NCBI GenBank assembly: GCA_963576475.1
Contig: OY754987.1
Coordinates: 8,922,666 to 8,986,665, forward strand
Direction: 5' to 3'
Source of the DNA: Molanna angustata
Taxonomy: Eukaryota; Arthropoda; Insecta; Trichoptera; Molannidae
Length of the DNA stretch: 64,000 bases
The notes below the pieces were generated by a model. The model ran no database searches and was not told the DNA's origin. It saw only the letters and a program-made list of their open reading frames with translations. The first letter of the stretch is position 1. Every line of letters starts with the position of its first letter. Below are positions 1-12,190 of this stretch, piece by piece. The position numbers and the translations under genes are program-made.

Positions 1-154
1 GATAACGATACAAATATATACATATTATTAATATCTAACTCTAAAATATGCTAGAAGTTTTCTTTGGGTTTAATCTTATAGGTAGTGCCGAATAAGTAGG
101 TATCATATTTTATTATAGAATTGAATATTACTAGTTGCATGTAACACGTGAGAT

Positions 155-917
155 CCAACTGTCGAAAGCGGTAGTAGGAATGTATATAGTTGAAGAATAA
201 GTACTAAACTAAAAACCCATAAATCCAATTTATTAAATATTTTAGGATTTTTTATTTTCTATACAACACATGTAGGTATGTATGCCAAGATAGGACAGTA
301 TGGAGGTGAGTCTTTTTTCTACCCAGAATAGCATGATGGTTCTGTATGTATGTTTGGAGATTTAAGTAAAAAACTATTAAGTCTTCTTACATATTGTGTA
401 CATATAGGCGACTGCCATACACATTGTATGAAGCATTGTCGTCACTAAATTCAATTTTTATAAAAATTGTTAAAAGAAATTTGAGATTTACTTCTACATT
501 ATTAATATTTTTATAGAAAATAAAATTATCTAGTTGGGGTGTTTCGGCTTTTTTCGATATTTTTAAAAAAATTGGAAATATAGGCAGTTATACTCATAAA
601 TTTACAATAAATAAAATATTTTTCTTAATAAAAAATGTTTGAGAAACCCTGGAATTTATTTTGAAAAAACGAACTTGGGATTTTGTATTTGTCTATGTTT
701 ATACCAATTTTCAGCGTTCTATCGTTTATAGTTTATGAGATATATGGAAAAATAAACCAAAATTTCAAGAGTTGATAACATCTGACGGAAACGAAATTCA
801 CAGTTCTGAGTATAAAAGTTTTGTAGGCCTATAATTGTTCATATATTCTGAAATTTTGGGGTCTGTAAACTGAGCGGATCAAAAGTTATAAGGGACGGAC
901 GGACACACAGACACACA

Positions 918-958
<41 letters not shown>

Positions 959-1162
959 ACACAAACTCACATAAAATGTTCTACTCCGAATTCTGAGTAA
1001 ATCCATGTATGGAAACATATATGCTGCGAGGCCTCTAGTTGGCGTTATTAGCATGCAAAAAGTCCACTACGCCATACAAAATGTTCCTTCGTACACGCAT
1101 CTTGGCTTAATAATGTCGATTCATTCAGAGAATTGAATTCTCATGAACGAATCGACCGTTGG
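155..1162 (-). mobile_element. Interspersed TIR element, family B, copy 1
   Basis: This is the inverted counterpart of 18483-19628; matching blocks run through almost the whole length. The ends are an imperfect inverted pair: CCAACTGTCGA at 155 and TCGACCGTTGG ending at 1162. It contains a CA-rich tract (901-962) next to a short GGACGGACGGAC block. A hairpin-forming block lies at 1117-1156 near one end. No coding capacity is seen. The shared sequence continues about 25 bp outward past position 155 (a tgcatgtaacacgtgag-like block also flanks copy 2 and the fragment at 59345-59415), so the true terminus may lie further out. Probably a non-autonomous DNA element; superfamily not determined. Confidence 0.6.
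901..962. repeat. (CA)n microsatellite
   Basis: CA/ACACAG dinucleotide tract inside the family B element. The equivalent tract in copy 2 is (GT)n at 18738-18822. Confidence 0.95.
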
Positions 1163-2690
1163 AATACTCGCTTAGACCCCATTCGATTTTGAAAGATATC
1201 TGATTGGTGCTTCTCAATTTCTTTTACTGCCAAATATTTCAAAGTAACAACGAGCTCAGGAAACTTAAAATTTCATATTTTTACTTTCAAATTGTTAAAA
1301 AGGCACATGATTTTCATAAATTGGCATTGAAGAACTGTTGAGATGGTGACTGCTGCCAACGTACCAATTTTTTCAATTTGAATTTGCGTCATTACTACAA
1401 AAGGAAACATTTTGAAAAAAATAACCTAGTAAGTTTGGATATTAATAAAGAAAAATATACCTTAACTTTTTAATTACGTTCTGTATATATTCTTGTAGGA
1501 AAATAATAAGCATACCCCGATTTTTGACATTTAACTTAAATTTCTAAAAAACTATAAGGTATATAGCATTATATTTTTTTATAAATTAAAGAAGATCAAA
1601 ATATCTGGAAAAATACGATGTAACGTTGCATTAATGCATCAGGTTACGTTAATAAACCAAAAAAACTTTTATTTCGCAATGGCGCTGAATGGAAAATAAA
1701 TGTTTTTTTAGGTTTATTTACTAAACCTGAAGCATTAATGCAACGTCACATAATATTTTTCTAGATATTTTTGTCTTCTTTAATTAAAAAAAATATGTTG
1801 AACTACGCCTTATATTTTATTAAAAATATAAGATAAACGTTGAAAATCGGGGTATGTCATTTTTTTTACAAGAATTTATACAGAAAATGATCAAAAAATT
1901 AAGATATATTTTTATTTATTAATACCCAAACTATGTAAATTATTTTTCTCAAAACGATTGGATAAGAAATAATGATGGTATATCAAATTGAAAAATAGGT
2001 GCGTTGGCAGCAGTCCCCCCCTTCATAAATAATTTCATGTAGGTTAATGCTGAAATTTTTCTATACAAAATTAAAAACTTTGTGGAGTGACTTATTGTGT
2101 CCTATTCTGATTCGTCTAAATTTATCCGTCTGAATTTAAGTATATGAGAAATTTCAAAAGTTTGACAGAATTTATACGGGACTCATTACGTCACATCGCA
2201 CTGATAAAATCCTTTTATCCACGGTCGCCCGTTAATTAAGACGTTTTCGTATTTTTTTTATTTATTTATTAAGTGAAAAAACATTACACATCACACATAC
2301 ACATTTTTGTTTTGTAAAAAATAAAGTTGATTTATATGTGCAGTCACAATATTTCCCATAGAGAAATTACATGTTAAGAGAATAAGGTAGTGATAAAAGT
2401 AATCAATATTTATTGAAAAAGCATATTATTAAGTAGAAAGTATAGTTTGGAATACACAAGAACGACATCACTTCCTCAACAGTGCACCAGCCATATTCAG
2501 GTCCTAAGAGGTTGTATTAGTGATCTTTTTTACAATTTAACTTTAGAATATAGATTCAGATGCAATAAAATGTCAATATTATGGTCATTAAAGTTTTTAC
2601 ATATTTTAAATAGGATATAGTGAGGAGTTTAGTGTTGGCCATAACCCACTCGTTATTTCTATCACTGCATACTTAGTATAATTTCTATTT
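1163..2690 (-). repeat. Older interspersed repeat (family D), interrupted
   Basis: Sequence at 1163-1345 is the reverse complement (diverged) of 36170-36350. The block after the foldback (about 2025-2085) and the block at 2617-2665 resemble 36078-36125 and 36010-36055 in the same inverted order. The repeat therefore seems to have been split by the foldback at 1346-2016 and by other sequence at about 2090-2600. It is non-coding. The match was aligned by eye, so edges are approximate. A T-rich stretch at 2250-2340 may be the 3' tail of a minus-strand LINE. Confidence 0.4.
1346..2016. mobile_element. Foldback element (long hairpin), copy 1
   Basis: The entire 671 bp is an imperfect inverted repeat: arms of about 330 bp meet at a short centre near 1690 (around gcaatggcgctg). 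Outer ends read GACTGCTGCCAACG at 1348 and its complement ending at 2014. Matching pairs recur throughout the arms, for example ataccccgattt at about 1513 against its complement at about 1845. No ORF is seen. A second copy begins at 59454 and is interrupted by the 540-bp array; its right half runs off the window. Superfamily unknown; no clear target duplication is seen. Confidence 0.75.
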
Positions 2691-2944
2691 CATTCATCCT
2701 ATTTTTCTCTTTATTCACCTATAAATAATTTTGCTGGAATTCTTCCAAACCCTCGGATCAATACAAAAAACTCTTGGCGTTCGTAATGTTTGGAAATAGG
2801 TAAGAAATTCACGTATGTAGGAATCCATTATATGTAGATATGTACTTATGTATTGTACAATCATTCCAAGTTGCGCATTATTTCAATATCCATATGTAGG
2901 GGCAAAACTTCCTAGAACTTGTAGGCCGTTCTGAGAATTCTCCA

Positions 2945-3790
2945 ATGCTGGCATTTCTAATTTACCTACTAGTTTGTCTAGGGTGCGCTTTAGACGGTCG
3001 AGGTTTTCGACGGGTTTTTCAACGCAAAAAAATTGAACGCGCTCATTCTAGTTTCAATGCGTTTTTTGTAAAGCAGATACGCTCGGGATCTTTTTGCACT
3101 CTTTTTCGGGTACAGGTCACATGCTTAGGAGTTATTCTGGAGAAAAGGCCAAGTTTTAAAAACCATGCTCGATTGTGTATCGACAAAGTTACGTCTGCTT
3201 TTTTAAATATCTCACACATCGCCAAGGCAAACTGGGGTTTAAAGTTTCGAGTCTCTTGTCTTTTCTATGAGGCAGTTTATCTCGACATTGCTTGCTATGC
3301 AGCAGCTGCTGGTCTCACGCTTGTGAGCTTTAACACATATGAAGAATTTTGCTCTCAGACCAAAGATTCACTATTATTGCTTTATCCAAAGCGTATGGAA
3401 CGAGTTCCACCGAAGCAAGGCCAATATTGACAGGCATGACTCCCCTAGATCTGGAAATGCAGCGTATTAGAGGTGCTATTTTCAATCAAATGCGGGGCCG
3501 TTTTTCTGTGATTGGAGATGTTCTTCTTTTCCCTCCAGAAGGCCGAGTGTCACGCAGTGTTCATGAAAGAAATATTTGCGATAATTTACAGAATATCTGG
3601 CAGTCCCGCTGTACGGCCTGCTCAGTTGGAAGAATAACCTTTCTATTTTTTTCCTGACGTGAGGAATCGACTTAAATCTTCCTAGGTTGTTCCTGACTTT
3701 TGGACTTTCCAGTTTTTCACGAGACACGAAAATTTTAAAAGTTACCTTCACCGATTTAAAATTGCCTCTTCTGCCTCATGTCGGTATTAT
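2945..3790 (+). pseudogene. R1/LOA-like LINE ORF2 C-terminal fragment
   Basis: Two overlapping reading frames together resemble the region after the reverse-transcriptase fingers and palm in R1/LOA-type LINEs. The first frame (2945-3430) has VTCLGVILEKRPSFKNHA and AFLNISHIAKANWGL. The second frame (from 3349) has LSKAYGTSSTEA and GMTPLDLEMQRIRGA. Downstream text up to about 3780 reads, with a stop and a frameshift, like the conserved PDV-R and Q-F-T-H-F blocks that precede the terminal zinc knuckle. The fragment lacks the catalytic RT core and has at least two frameshifts, so it is dead. Family assignment is from motif memory, not a search. Confidence 0.55.
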
Positions 3791-4345
3791 TTTTTTTTTA
3801 CTTACAAACGTAGGTATACTAAGATGCAACTAGTTCACCAAATTGTGTACGAACACCGTCATTTATTTTTTTCGTATGGCCCTATTAGCTTCGTAATCTT
3901 TGGATAACTGACATTGACATTTAAAAATGAAAACAAATACCGCGTTGTGCCGTGTTGAGTCAATTTAAACACGATTGCGATGAAGAATAACAATGAAAAA
4001 CGTTATAAGGATTAAATTTTTTTGTCAATCTCAAATATGCGTCGGATCATATGTGTAAGATCCGCCATTTTGAAATATTTGGTATGACGTATTAGTCAAG
4101 CGTAAAACAACCTCTCGACATGTCCTTACTTTACGTCTATGAAATAAAGGTGTAATAAAGATAGTCTCATTTTATAAGTAAACTTTTTCGTTTATCACGC
4201 TCTATTACCAAGTTGGTGCTATTGATAGTAGTTTACGTTTATAAATTTGCCTATCGTCAAAAATAAATTATTGCAATTTTTCACATAGATGGCATAATTA
4301 ATTATTTCGTTATTGCATTAATTAATAGGGGTCGCACACAAAGGA
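3791..4345. other. No recognised feature
   Basis: AT-rich sequence without a convincing ORF, tandem repeat or terminal inverted repeat. Confidence 0.5.
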
Positions 4346-4350
4346 GAAAA

Positions 4351-5125
<775 letters not shown>

Positions 5126-5992
5126 ACGCTTGTATCAAACCGAAATCTCCATTTATGGCATAAAATGTAAATATTTATCATACGACACTAGTTTACCACT
5201 CTTTGAACCAAGCTCGACCCTGCCTGTCGCCTTTCGGGGCCGGAGTCATCAAAATATCGCCCCTACAAAGCAAAATATAATATAATAAATGTTTTTTTAT
5301 ATTTGTTTATTTATCTAATGTGGACTTTTTCCGTTAATCAGATCAGCCATATAAATTTCATTTGGAGAGAAATCGCAAAAGTAATGTAATAAATTAAATT
5401 CGATCACTCGAAACGACAACAACCAAAGTCTATATTTCCAATGTAACAAATAACAGAAATAAAAGATCGATTTTGTGAGTGCCAAATGAATTGGTAGTAC
5501 CCAAAGCTTGATTTTCGATAAATTGTGATAATTTATTCGTATATTTTACATAGCAACACTCTTGCAGTGTACTATAACTAGATTAGAAAGAAATATTTTT
5601 TTAAGTTTACTGTATTAGGGACACTTATAGACATTGACGACGGTATACAAGAAAGTACCTATAGCAATTTTATGTATTGTCAATGGTGAATGGTGAATTC
5701 CATAAACACACACTCATGAGTACCTACAAATGTATGAGAAAATACATCACAAAAACATATGAAAGAAAAAGTAATACAAAGAAGAAAAAAATACACCAAA
5801 CCTATACCAAGTTAAACAACCGCTCTAATATCTTTAAAATTAATTAATTTGGTTGTGCGCAACTTAACCTTTTTAATTGTGCCCCTTTCATTTAATTTAT
5901 ACTTATTCAATATAATTTAACCACATATTATTCATACATTGAGACACGTGTGGTATAAATCATAATATTTTTTTTTATAAATCATGTTTTTC
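5126..5992. other. No recognised feature
   Basis: AT-rich sequence; nothing above background seen on either strand. The last bases become T-rich and match the target of the element at 6004. Confidence 0.5.
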
Positions 5993-6288
5993 ACATATTT
6001 TTTCAATAATAAAAATATTCGATTACTTACACATTGGTACAAGTAGGTAAATAAGACAAAAATGACCTTATAAGTCTAGCGCAATTCAGGGGTGACTTCT
6101 ATGCGAAAAATGCATTGTCACCTCAGATATAAGAATTGTAGCTTTCATTATTTACAAAAAACCAATTCTCTCAATAGATGGCGTTCCAACAAAATAAATA
6201 AAAATAATAAGATTGTTGTTCATAATTTCACCCATAGATGGCTGTAGTAAAAATTCCTTATTTTCAAGCGAAAAGAATTTCAATATTT

Positions 6289-8441
6289 TATTTTTATTTT
6301 ATTTATTTAGGTAAAATATACAGGATTAAACCTACAATTATTTTACACGATTAATCATAAAAAATAATTACATCAAATTTGTATAACATTTCAAATTTCA
6401 AAGTATAAAAATTAAAACAATCCAAAAGCATACAAGGTAGTAGGTATAAAATCAAAATAAATTAAAGCATACAAGAGTCATTCGCTTGTTTACAAAAATA
6501 TAATCGAAGTAGGTAGGAAAGAAACAACCAAAAAAAATTCGCACACATTAACTATCCCGCATTGCATACTATGTGGGCACAGATTGCACAAGCTCCACAA
6601 ATAAAGGCAAGAAAATACATTTTTTAAATTCATTTAACTCTGAGAAAATATCTACAAGAGGTCTGGACAACGATATAATATTAAAATCGCGAGTAATTCT
6701 AGGGAGGGGGGAGAAATATCCTATATTAGTTTTATATGAATTTAAAATAAAAAAGTCCCGAGATCTTGTATACACTTTTTTTACGTTAAAATTTAATAGA
6801 CGCAGTATATTGGGGGCATCTAGTCTGCCATTGACGACATTATATAGGCAAATTAAACCAACCATTCTTCTTCTTTCCTTCAGGGAGTTTATTTTATAAA
6901 AGTTCATTTTTTTTTCGTATGTATCTAGATTTGATTTCTTTGAGCGATAAGCCAGAATCCTGAGGAACTTTTTTTGAATTCCCTCAATTCTCTGACTATG
7001 CACTTCATAATTCGGTGACCAAATAACCGAATTATATTCTAAAACAGAAACTACGAGACTTTTGTATAGACTCAATGCTACTGTTTGGTCCGAAAAGTCC
7101 TTTGTCTGCCTGCATATAAACCCTTGTAGTTTAGAAGCTTTTTTGGCTATTTCATCTATATGCGCGTCATATTTAAGTTTAAAATCGAATAGGACTCCTA
7201 AATCTCTCACAGTATCACATCTTGCTAAATAATTGTTGTTTATGTTGTACTGGAAAGATATTTTAGATTTATTATTTGTGAAGGAAATATATTGGCACTT
7301 GCTGTAGTTAAAATAAAGGTCATTAAGTTTACACCAAGTATATAGGGAGGCAAGGTCCTTCTGCAGTAGATTACAGTCTGTGATAGATTCTATTTTACGG
7401 TACAGTTTTAGATCGTCGGCAAAAAGCAAAAATTCAGAGTATTTAATTGACGAGGCTATGTCGTTTATGAATAATAAAAATAGAAGCGGTCCAAGTAGTG
7501 ATCCTTGTGCGATTCCCGATGTTGTTTTATATGGTGGCGCTTTATGCCCTCCTATTGTTACTGTTTGCGATCGATCAGAAATATAAGACTCAAACCATTT
7601 AAGTAATTCTCCATTAATGCCATATATTTTCAGTTTTCTTATTAGAAGACGTTGATTTACCTTATCAAATGCTTTGCAAAAGTCTGTATATATGCTATCA
7701 ACTTGGATTCTGTTATCCACATTTTCAGCAATGAATTGTGAGTATGTCAATAGATTTGTAGTTACAGATCTCTTAGGATGAAAACCATGTTGTTCATATA
7801 TTATGTCTTGTTTGACATGACTGAATAAAACCTCATGAACAAGTGATTCAAATATTTTGCTAAAGCAATCTAACTTAGATATTGGTCGATAGTTAGCTAT
7901 ATCATCTCTGGCACCTTTTTTTAAGATCGGTGTCACATTTGCATTTTTCCATCTGGTGGGGAAGTGCCCATTTGAAATCGATTTGTTAAAAATTATGGTA
8001 AGGGGTTTGGCTATACCTGAAAAACATTTAAATATGAAAATAGGCAATATACCATCTGGGCCTGCTCCCTTATTTATGTCTGTCTTGTTTATTTATAATG
8101 TCCTCAAGTGAGAAACAAACTTTGGTTAATATGCGCGATGTCGCTGTATTTTGATTACAGGGGTAAAAAATATTACTTAGTGGATTAAATACTGACTGGA
8201 AATATTTGGAGAAAAGTTTACATATATTGTCGCCTTTAATAGCTGATTCGTTTCCTAGGATCATCTGATTTGGTATAGTGGTTGTACATTGCCGTTTATC
8301 ATTAATCGGTTTCCACAAAGTTCTTGGGTTTGCTTTGAATTCTTTTTGCATATTACTGATATAATTATCATAACACGAGGCCGTAAGTAGTTTGGCTCTT
8401 TTTCTCATTATACTGAATGTTAGTTTATCAAGTTCGTTTCC
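6289..8441 (-). mobile_element. CR1/jockey-group LINE inserted in the 540-bp element
   Basis: A 5'-truncated non-LTR retrotransposon on the minus strand. It includes a linker region (8070-8408), a frameshift near 8085, an RT ORF, and a 3' UTR reaching a T-rich (minus-strand A-rich) end at about 6289. The join points fall in what is continuous sequence in the array unit, and a short atatt repeat at both edges may be the target duplication. The missing endonuclease region shows 5' truncation, the usual outcome of target-primed reverse transcription. Confidence 0.75.
6569..8047 (-). CDS. LINE reverse transcriptase (partial ORF2)
   Basis: The open stretch is 492 codons. RT palm motifs are present in order: NYRPIS at about 52-57, the A motif YTDFCKAFD at about 120-128, the B motif GIAQGSLLGP at about 178-187, and the catalytic FADD at 209-212. 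A later block YLGV-equivalent (DLGVLFDFKLKYDAHI) and the C-terminal thumb region follow. The reading actually continues upstream past the first Met (GAGPDG just before it), where a frameshift near 8085 separates it from the linker frame at 8070-8408. No endonuclease domain remains. It would copy its own RNA by target-primed reverse transcription if complete. CR1/jockey-group assignment is by motif. Confidence 0.75.
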   Translation of the reverse strand: MPIFIFKCFSGIAKPLTIIFNKSISNGHFPTRWKNANVTPILKKGARDDIANYRPISKLDCFSKIFESLVHEVLFSHVKQDIIYEQHGFHPKRSVTTNLLTYSQFIAENVDNRIQVDSIYTDFCKAFDKVNQRLLIRKLKIYGINGELLKWFESYISDRSQTVTIGGHKAPPYKTTSGIAQGSLLGPLLFLLFINDIASSIKYSEFLLFADDLKLYRKIESITDCNLLQKDLASLYTWCKLNDLYFNYSKCQYISFTNNKSKISFQYNINNNYLARCDTVRDLGVLFDFKLKYDAHIDEIAKKASKLQGFICRQTKDFSDQTVALSLYKSLVVSVLEYNSVIWSPNYEVHSQRIEGIQKKFLRILAYRSKKSNLDTYEKKMNFYKINSLKERRRMVGLICLYNVVNGRLDAPNILRLLNFNVKKVYTRSRDFFILNSYKTNIGYFSPLPRITRDFNIISLSRPLVDIFSELNEFKKCIFLPLFVELVQSVPT

Positions 8442-8731
8442 ATATTATATAACAATATATAGAACTTTCAAAATTGAATTGATAGGGATCTCATTAAAAG
8501 GCATAATTGGTGAACGTTGCGCAAGCGCATAAAGTGATCACGTAAACCAGCCGATGACAGGTCGTAAGCCCTGTAGGTGCCTTGTTTTCCCGGTTCTCCT
8601 ACAATAAATATTCCAACTTCGTCTCTTTTGAGATAATTAAAAATCTGTTAAAAAATATCTTTGACTCCCGACAGGGAAAAAAATCCAATGTTTGCGCATA
8701 TGCAATAATAAAAATATTCGACATATTTTTT

Positions 8732-9014
8732 ACTTGATTTTTGTTTAGTTTTTACATGTTTTTTGTTTATTTTTTACATGTTTTTCATTATTTTTTACAT
8801 TTTTTTTATTTACGGTTTTTGTTTATTTTTTACATATTTTTTACATGGTTTTGTTTATTTTTTTTACATATTTTCACATGTTTTTAGTTTATTTTTTTAC
8901 ATAATTTTGCGTTTTTCTTTTTTTTTACATATTTTTTTACATGTTTTTATCTATTTTTTACATTGTTATTCATTTATTATTTTCATTTTTTATATTCATT
9001 TCTTGTTATTTGTT
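8732..9014. repeat. T-rich minisatellite
   Basis: Degenerate repeats of a roughly 20-bp motif built on tttttacatgtttt. The left flank of the 540-bp element at 5985-6003 has the same character, so this minisatellite was the insertion target. Confidence 0.7.
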
Positions 9015-9030
9015 TTTTCTTATTTTAATT

Positions 9031-9331
9031 TTCTTTCTTTCCCCTTAGCGCTTTTATCCCGTTTCTATCGGGGTACGCTTTGACCATGATCCTGGAATTG
9101 GCGAGTCTGGCTATTACATTGAAGCGACTGCCATCTGACCTTCTTAACCCTTAGAAAGGGGAACCAGACAAATTGGATCATGGCTACACATAACTAGTGA
9201 TATAAATCCGCACATAGTTTTTTTTTTGAAAATTCAGAGGTGCGTGCCCCGCCCGGATTCGAACCGTCGACCTCACGCATGGGAGGCGACGACCTTACCG
9301 CTGGGCTATCACCGCTCGTGATAGCCCAGTC
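9031..9331 (-). mobile_element. tRNA-derived SINE
   Basis: On the minus strand the head at about 9240-9331 is tRNA-like. It has an A-box-like TAGCCCAGCGGTAAGG, an anticodon-loop-like CTCCCAT (CCC, so glycine-like) and a B box GGTTCGAATCC. The body continues to a short A/G-rich end near 9031. The copy is bounded by an imperfect 16-bp direct repeat starting ttttcttattt (9015-9030 and 9332-9347). A real tRNA gene is less likely because a long non-tRNA body follows the head and the acceptor stem does not pair well. SINEs of this kind are transcribed by RNA polymerase III and moved by a partner LINE. Confidence 0.75.
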
Positions 9332-9429
9332 TTTTCTTATTTAAATTCTATTTTTTTAATATATAATATATACTTGTGTAAAAATGTGTAAAAGGTTATT
9401 AAACCGTAAATTGAAATAAAATAAAATAA

Positions 9430-10018
9430 AATAAAAATATGAGTTTCAGTATGAAAAATGATGAAACATGTGCATATAACAATAAAAAGTAATGAAACAT
9501 GGCCTTATACACAACACATCAACAGCAATTATTATCCTGCACAAAATAGTTAACAGTGTTATTGACACAGATGCACTTCTTGAAAAAATTACCTTAAACA
9601 TACCGACAAGACAAACTAGAAAAAATAATATATTCAGACATTCAGACCCATTTGTGGCACAAATTATGCGCAGCATTCTTTCATATACAGAACATTCAGA
9701 AATTGAGATTCTTTCTTCCATGACATTAATCTCTTCAACTCATCTCATGGAAGATTTCAACTATGCACACACACACGCTTCCCATTACCCTCCATTTCCT
9801 TTCAAATTCCTACTCCTACAACACAAGTTATTACATATAATACTGAGGATGTTTCCTTTAATTTGTGTTTTAATCAGTGATATTTACCAAACATTTTTGG
9901 CTTATTTGTTGTACAACTTCCTGTTTGTCCTATGTACTAAATTGGTTGCATGTTTGTTTTTAATTAATAAAAATAAAATAAATATTGTTATTGTACCTAC
10001 TCTAAATAAATTTTGAAC
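9430..10018 (+). pseudogene. LINE ORF2 C-terminal stub and 3' UTR
   Basis: The frame at about 9492-9790 contains LLEKITLNIPTRQTRKNNIF, which matches the pattern of the post-RT region of jockey/CR1-group LINEs (L-L-x-I-x-F-x-V-P-x-R-x-x-R). It is followed by an AT-rich tail ending in aataaaaataaaataaat at about 9965. No RT core is present. A 3' stub produced by 5' truncation is the simplest reading. Confidence 0.45.
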
Positions 10019-10324
10019 CATTCTTTCAGTAAAAATAATCATTACTGTACAGTCAACTTTTATGAATTCAACATTATCGTTTTATAACCGAAGTTATTAA
10101 AAGATTTTATTATTCGATCGTAAAATTCAGTGGTAGCCAATCGTTTAAGTACCTATGGCAAATCAAGTATGAAAATACATTTTTACTTCAGCGAAACAAA
10201 TAAAGTTTTAATGTAGGGTAGTGAATATATTGTTTTCGTTCTTTAATCAAACTCAGTTTTTTTATATTCATTGTTTCAAACCCAAAAAAAACATGTCTGA
10301 ACCCATTTAAGGCGGCAAAATCAC
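10019..10324. other. No recognised feature
   Basis: AT-rich; no motif recognised. Confidence 0.5.
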
Positions 10325-10901
10325 TGATAATTTTTAGCGAGTTGGGTCTCGCTTCTCGTTCTGAAGTAGAAGCTCGTCCAATTATTGAATATGGTAGTCA
10401 CCTCTGGAGTGGCGCCCCCCAATACCTACTGAATACCCTCGACGCTGTCCAAAGGCGTGCTATACGTCTGATTGATGATCCATCACTGACTGATGGCTTG
10501 CAATCACTAGAACACAGACGTAAAGTCGGTATTTTAAGTTTATTTTATAGATACTACCACGGGAATTGCTCAGAAGAACTTGCATCTTTGGTCCCTCCTC
10601 CACCCACTCGCAACAGAGTCACTCGCTTTACTCAATCGCAGCACCCATTCACAGTGGACCTTCAACATATACGAACAAGTCGCTTCTCGAACTCCTTTAT
10701 TAATACAGCAGCCCGACTGTGGAAAGATCTTCCGAATTCTGTGTTTCCACCTTCGTACAACCCGGGTCTTTTTAAAATCCGAATCAATAAACTCTTTTCT
10801 AGACTGCAAACCCCTCCCAACGCTACGTAGTGCGCTTCTTCGGAAAAGCAAAATGGACCCAAATCCTAATAGCTGGTGTCCCCTACGTAGACATGTTAAA
10901 A
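10325..10901 (+). pseudogene. LINE ORF2 C-terminal fragment
   Basis: An open frame of about 160 codons reads IIEYGSHLWSGAPQY, LDAVQRRAIRLIDDP, FYRYYHGNCSEELASLVP and ARLWKDLPNSVFPPSYN, ending PPNAT stop at 10828-10830. These are the regularly spaced blocks that follow the RT domain in many insect LINEs. The frame lacks all catalytic motifs and begins abruptly. It ends in an A-run at about 10895. Directly beyond it lies the minus-strand LINE relic at 10902. Confidence 0.65.
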
Positions 10902-11064
10902 AAAAGAAGCGGTGGGGTTCATCCCGCCATACATTTTGTACGACTTGAAACGACGGCGGTGAGCTTTAGCCTCCTGAACAATGGATTTCCTGTCAGCAGC
11001 CGCGGACTCCCAGTCATCACACATTCATCATCATCATCATTAGCTCTATAGCCCTGTGTGGGCC

Positions 11065-11898
11065 GGTGACAGGAAAATTATTCGAAAAACAATTATTCGA
11101 ATGCTCAATTTTACGAAAATCAATTTTACGAATGGCAATTATTCGAATCACATTTTTTCGAAAAACAATTTTCCGAACACACAATTATCAGAATTTACAA
11201 TTGTTCGAATTTTTATGACGTCATGTTGGTAGTATTGTGAGAGGAATAAACCATAGATTTTTATTATAATATACTAGATGTCGTAGTTAGCAAATTTTGT
11301 ATGAATCGAAAACAAATGACTCACTTTTTGCACGGAGTACTACATATACATAGTATATTATGTTTAATAAAAATCTATGGAATAAACAACATGGCGACGC
11401 ACCGCGCTGTCAGATATCCTAGGATGTACACCTATTTTTGAAACCTAAACCTACAAAACTTTGGTAAAAATAGGTTGGTTAGGTTTGTTTATAGTTATAA
11501 TTGCGACTGGCGTGAGCCAGTTGCATTATATATTTAAAAAAGTAACTATAATATTAAAATAAAATAACTAAATTGGTGTGAATACTAGATAAACATAAAC
11601 TGGTGTACAAACTAGACTATCCCGCGCTGTCAAACATCAGTTATTAAAAATGTGCAAACATACGTACCCAAGTAATAATAGTCTTCATCGAATATATTTT
11701 ACTGGCAACAAATATGTCAAAGGAGGCAACATAATGACACAAAAATATATTAAATTCGGTTAATTGGTTTTCCAACAAATGTTAGTTCGAATAATTTGCT
11801 TTCGGACAATTGTCATTCTGATAACTGATTTTCGAAAAATTGTTATTCGTACAATTGCGCATTCGAACAATTGTGTTTCGAAGAATTTTCATGTAATC
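11065..11898. mobile_element. Foldback/MULE-like MITE with iterated TTCGAA ends, 9-bp TSD
   Basis: An 834-bp element bounded by a perfect 9-bp direct repeat GTGTGGGCC (11056-11064 and 11899-11907). Both ends begin alike on opposite strands: GGTGACAGGAAAATT and GATTACATGAAAATT. Each then carries about 140 bp of loosely repeated 13-17 bp blocks of the form CAATTATTCGAAT in opposite orientations. The interior (11220-11750) is AT-rich and non-coding. A 9-bp duplication with long repeat-rich inverted ends fits Mutator-like foldback elements, but the superfamily is inference. It would need a transposase supplied elsewhere. Confidence 0.8.
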
Positions 11899-12190
11899 GT
11901 GTGGGCCCTGGCCTACTCCAGAATCCATCTCCAACTGTCCCTGTCCTCCACCGCTCTCCTCCAGTTTGCTATTCCGATCGCCCTTATGTCGTCTTCTGTG
12001 TCGTCCATCTTAGCTGGGCCTGCCTCTACTTCTTTTGCCCTCTGAATTGGTATTAAGAACCTTTTTGGGGATACGATCATCATTCGTCCGGCTGACATGT
12101 CCCAATGTTGGGTTCGTCATATAATGCCTGTAGTTCATGATTATATAGCATTCTACAAAGTCCATTTTCATTTCTCATTCGTCCTTTTCC

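Larger units (their letters stand above)
6004..8720 (-). mobile_element. Single dispersed copy of the 540-bp element, split by a LINE
   Basis: Segments 6004-6288 and 8442-8720 together are one reverse-complement copy of the unit tandemly repeated at 59571-63444. The copy starts and ends with the same 18-bp direct repeat (CAATAATAAAAATATTCG at 6004-6021 and 8703-8720). It is flanked by an 11-bp direct duplication ACATATTTTTT (5993-6003 and 8721-8731). In the array each junction carries only one copy of this terminal repeat. The element encodes nothing evident. The flanking target is a T-rich minisatellite, so the duplication could in part reflect the target's own repetition. Confidence 0.75.

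Noticed and set aside
8763..9083. Phe/Tyr-rich 106-codon frame
   Set aside because: Low-complexity T-rich minisatellite translation.
9236..9320. A minus-strand tRNA-Gly(CCC)-like gene
   Set aside because: A and B boxes are good, but the acceptor stem pairs poorly, a long body follows and the whole is flanked by a 16-bp repeat, so it is a SINE head.
11460..11500. Telomere-like taggttggttagg sequence
   Set aside because: Only two or three imperfect units; no (TTAGG)n tract.
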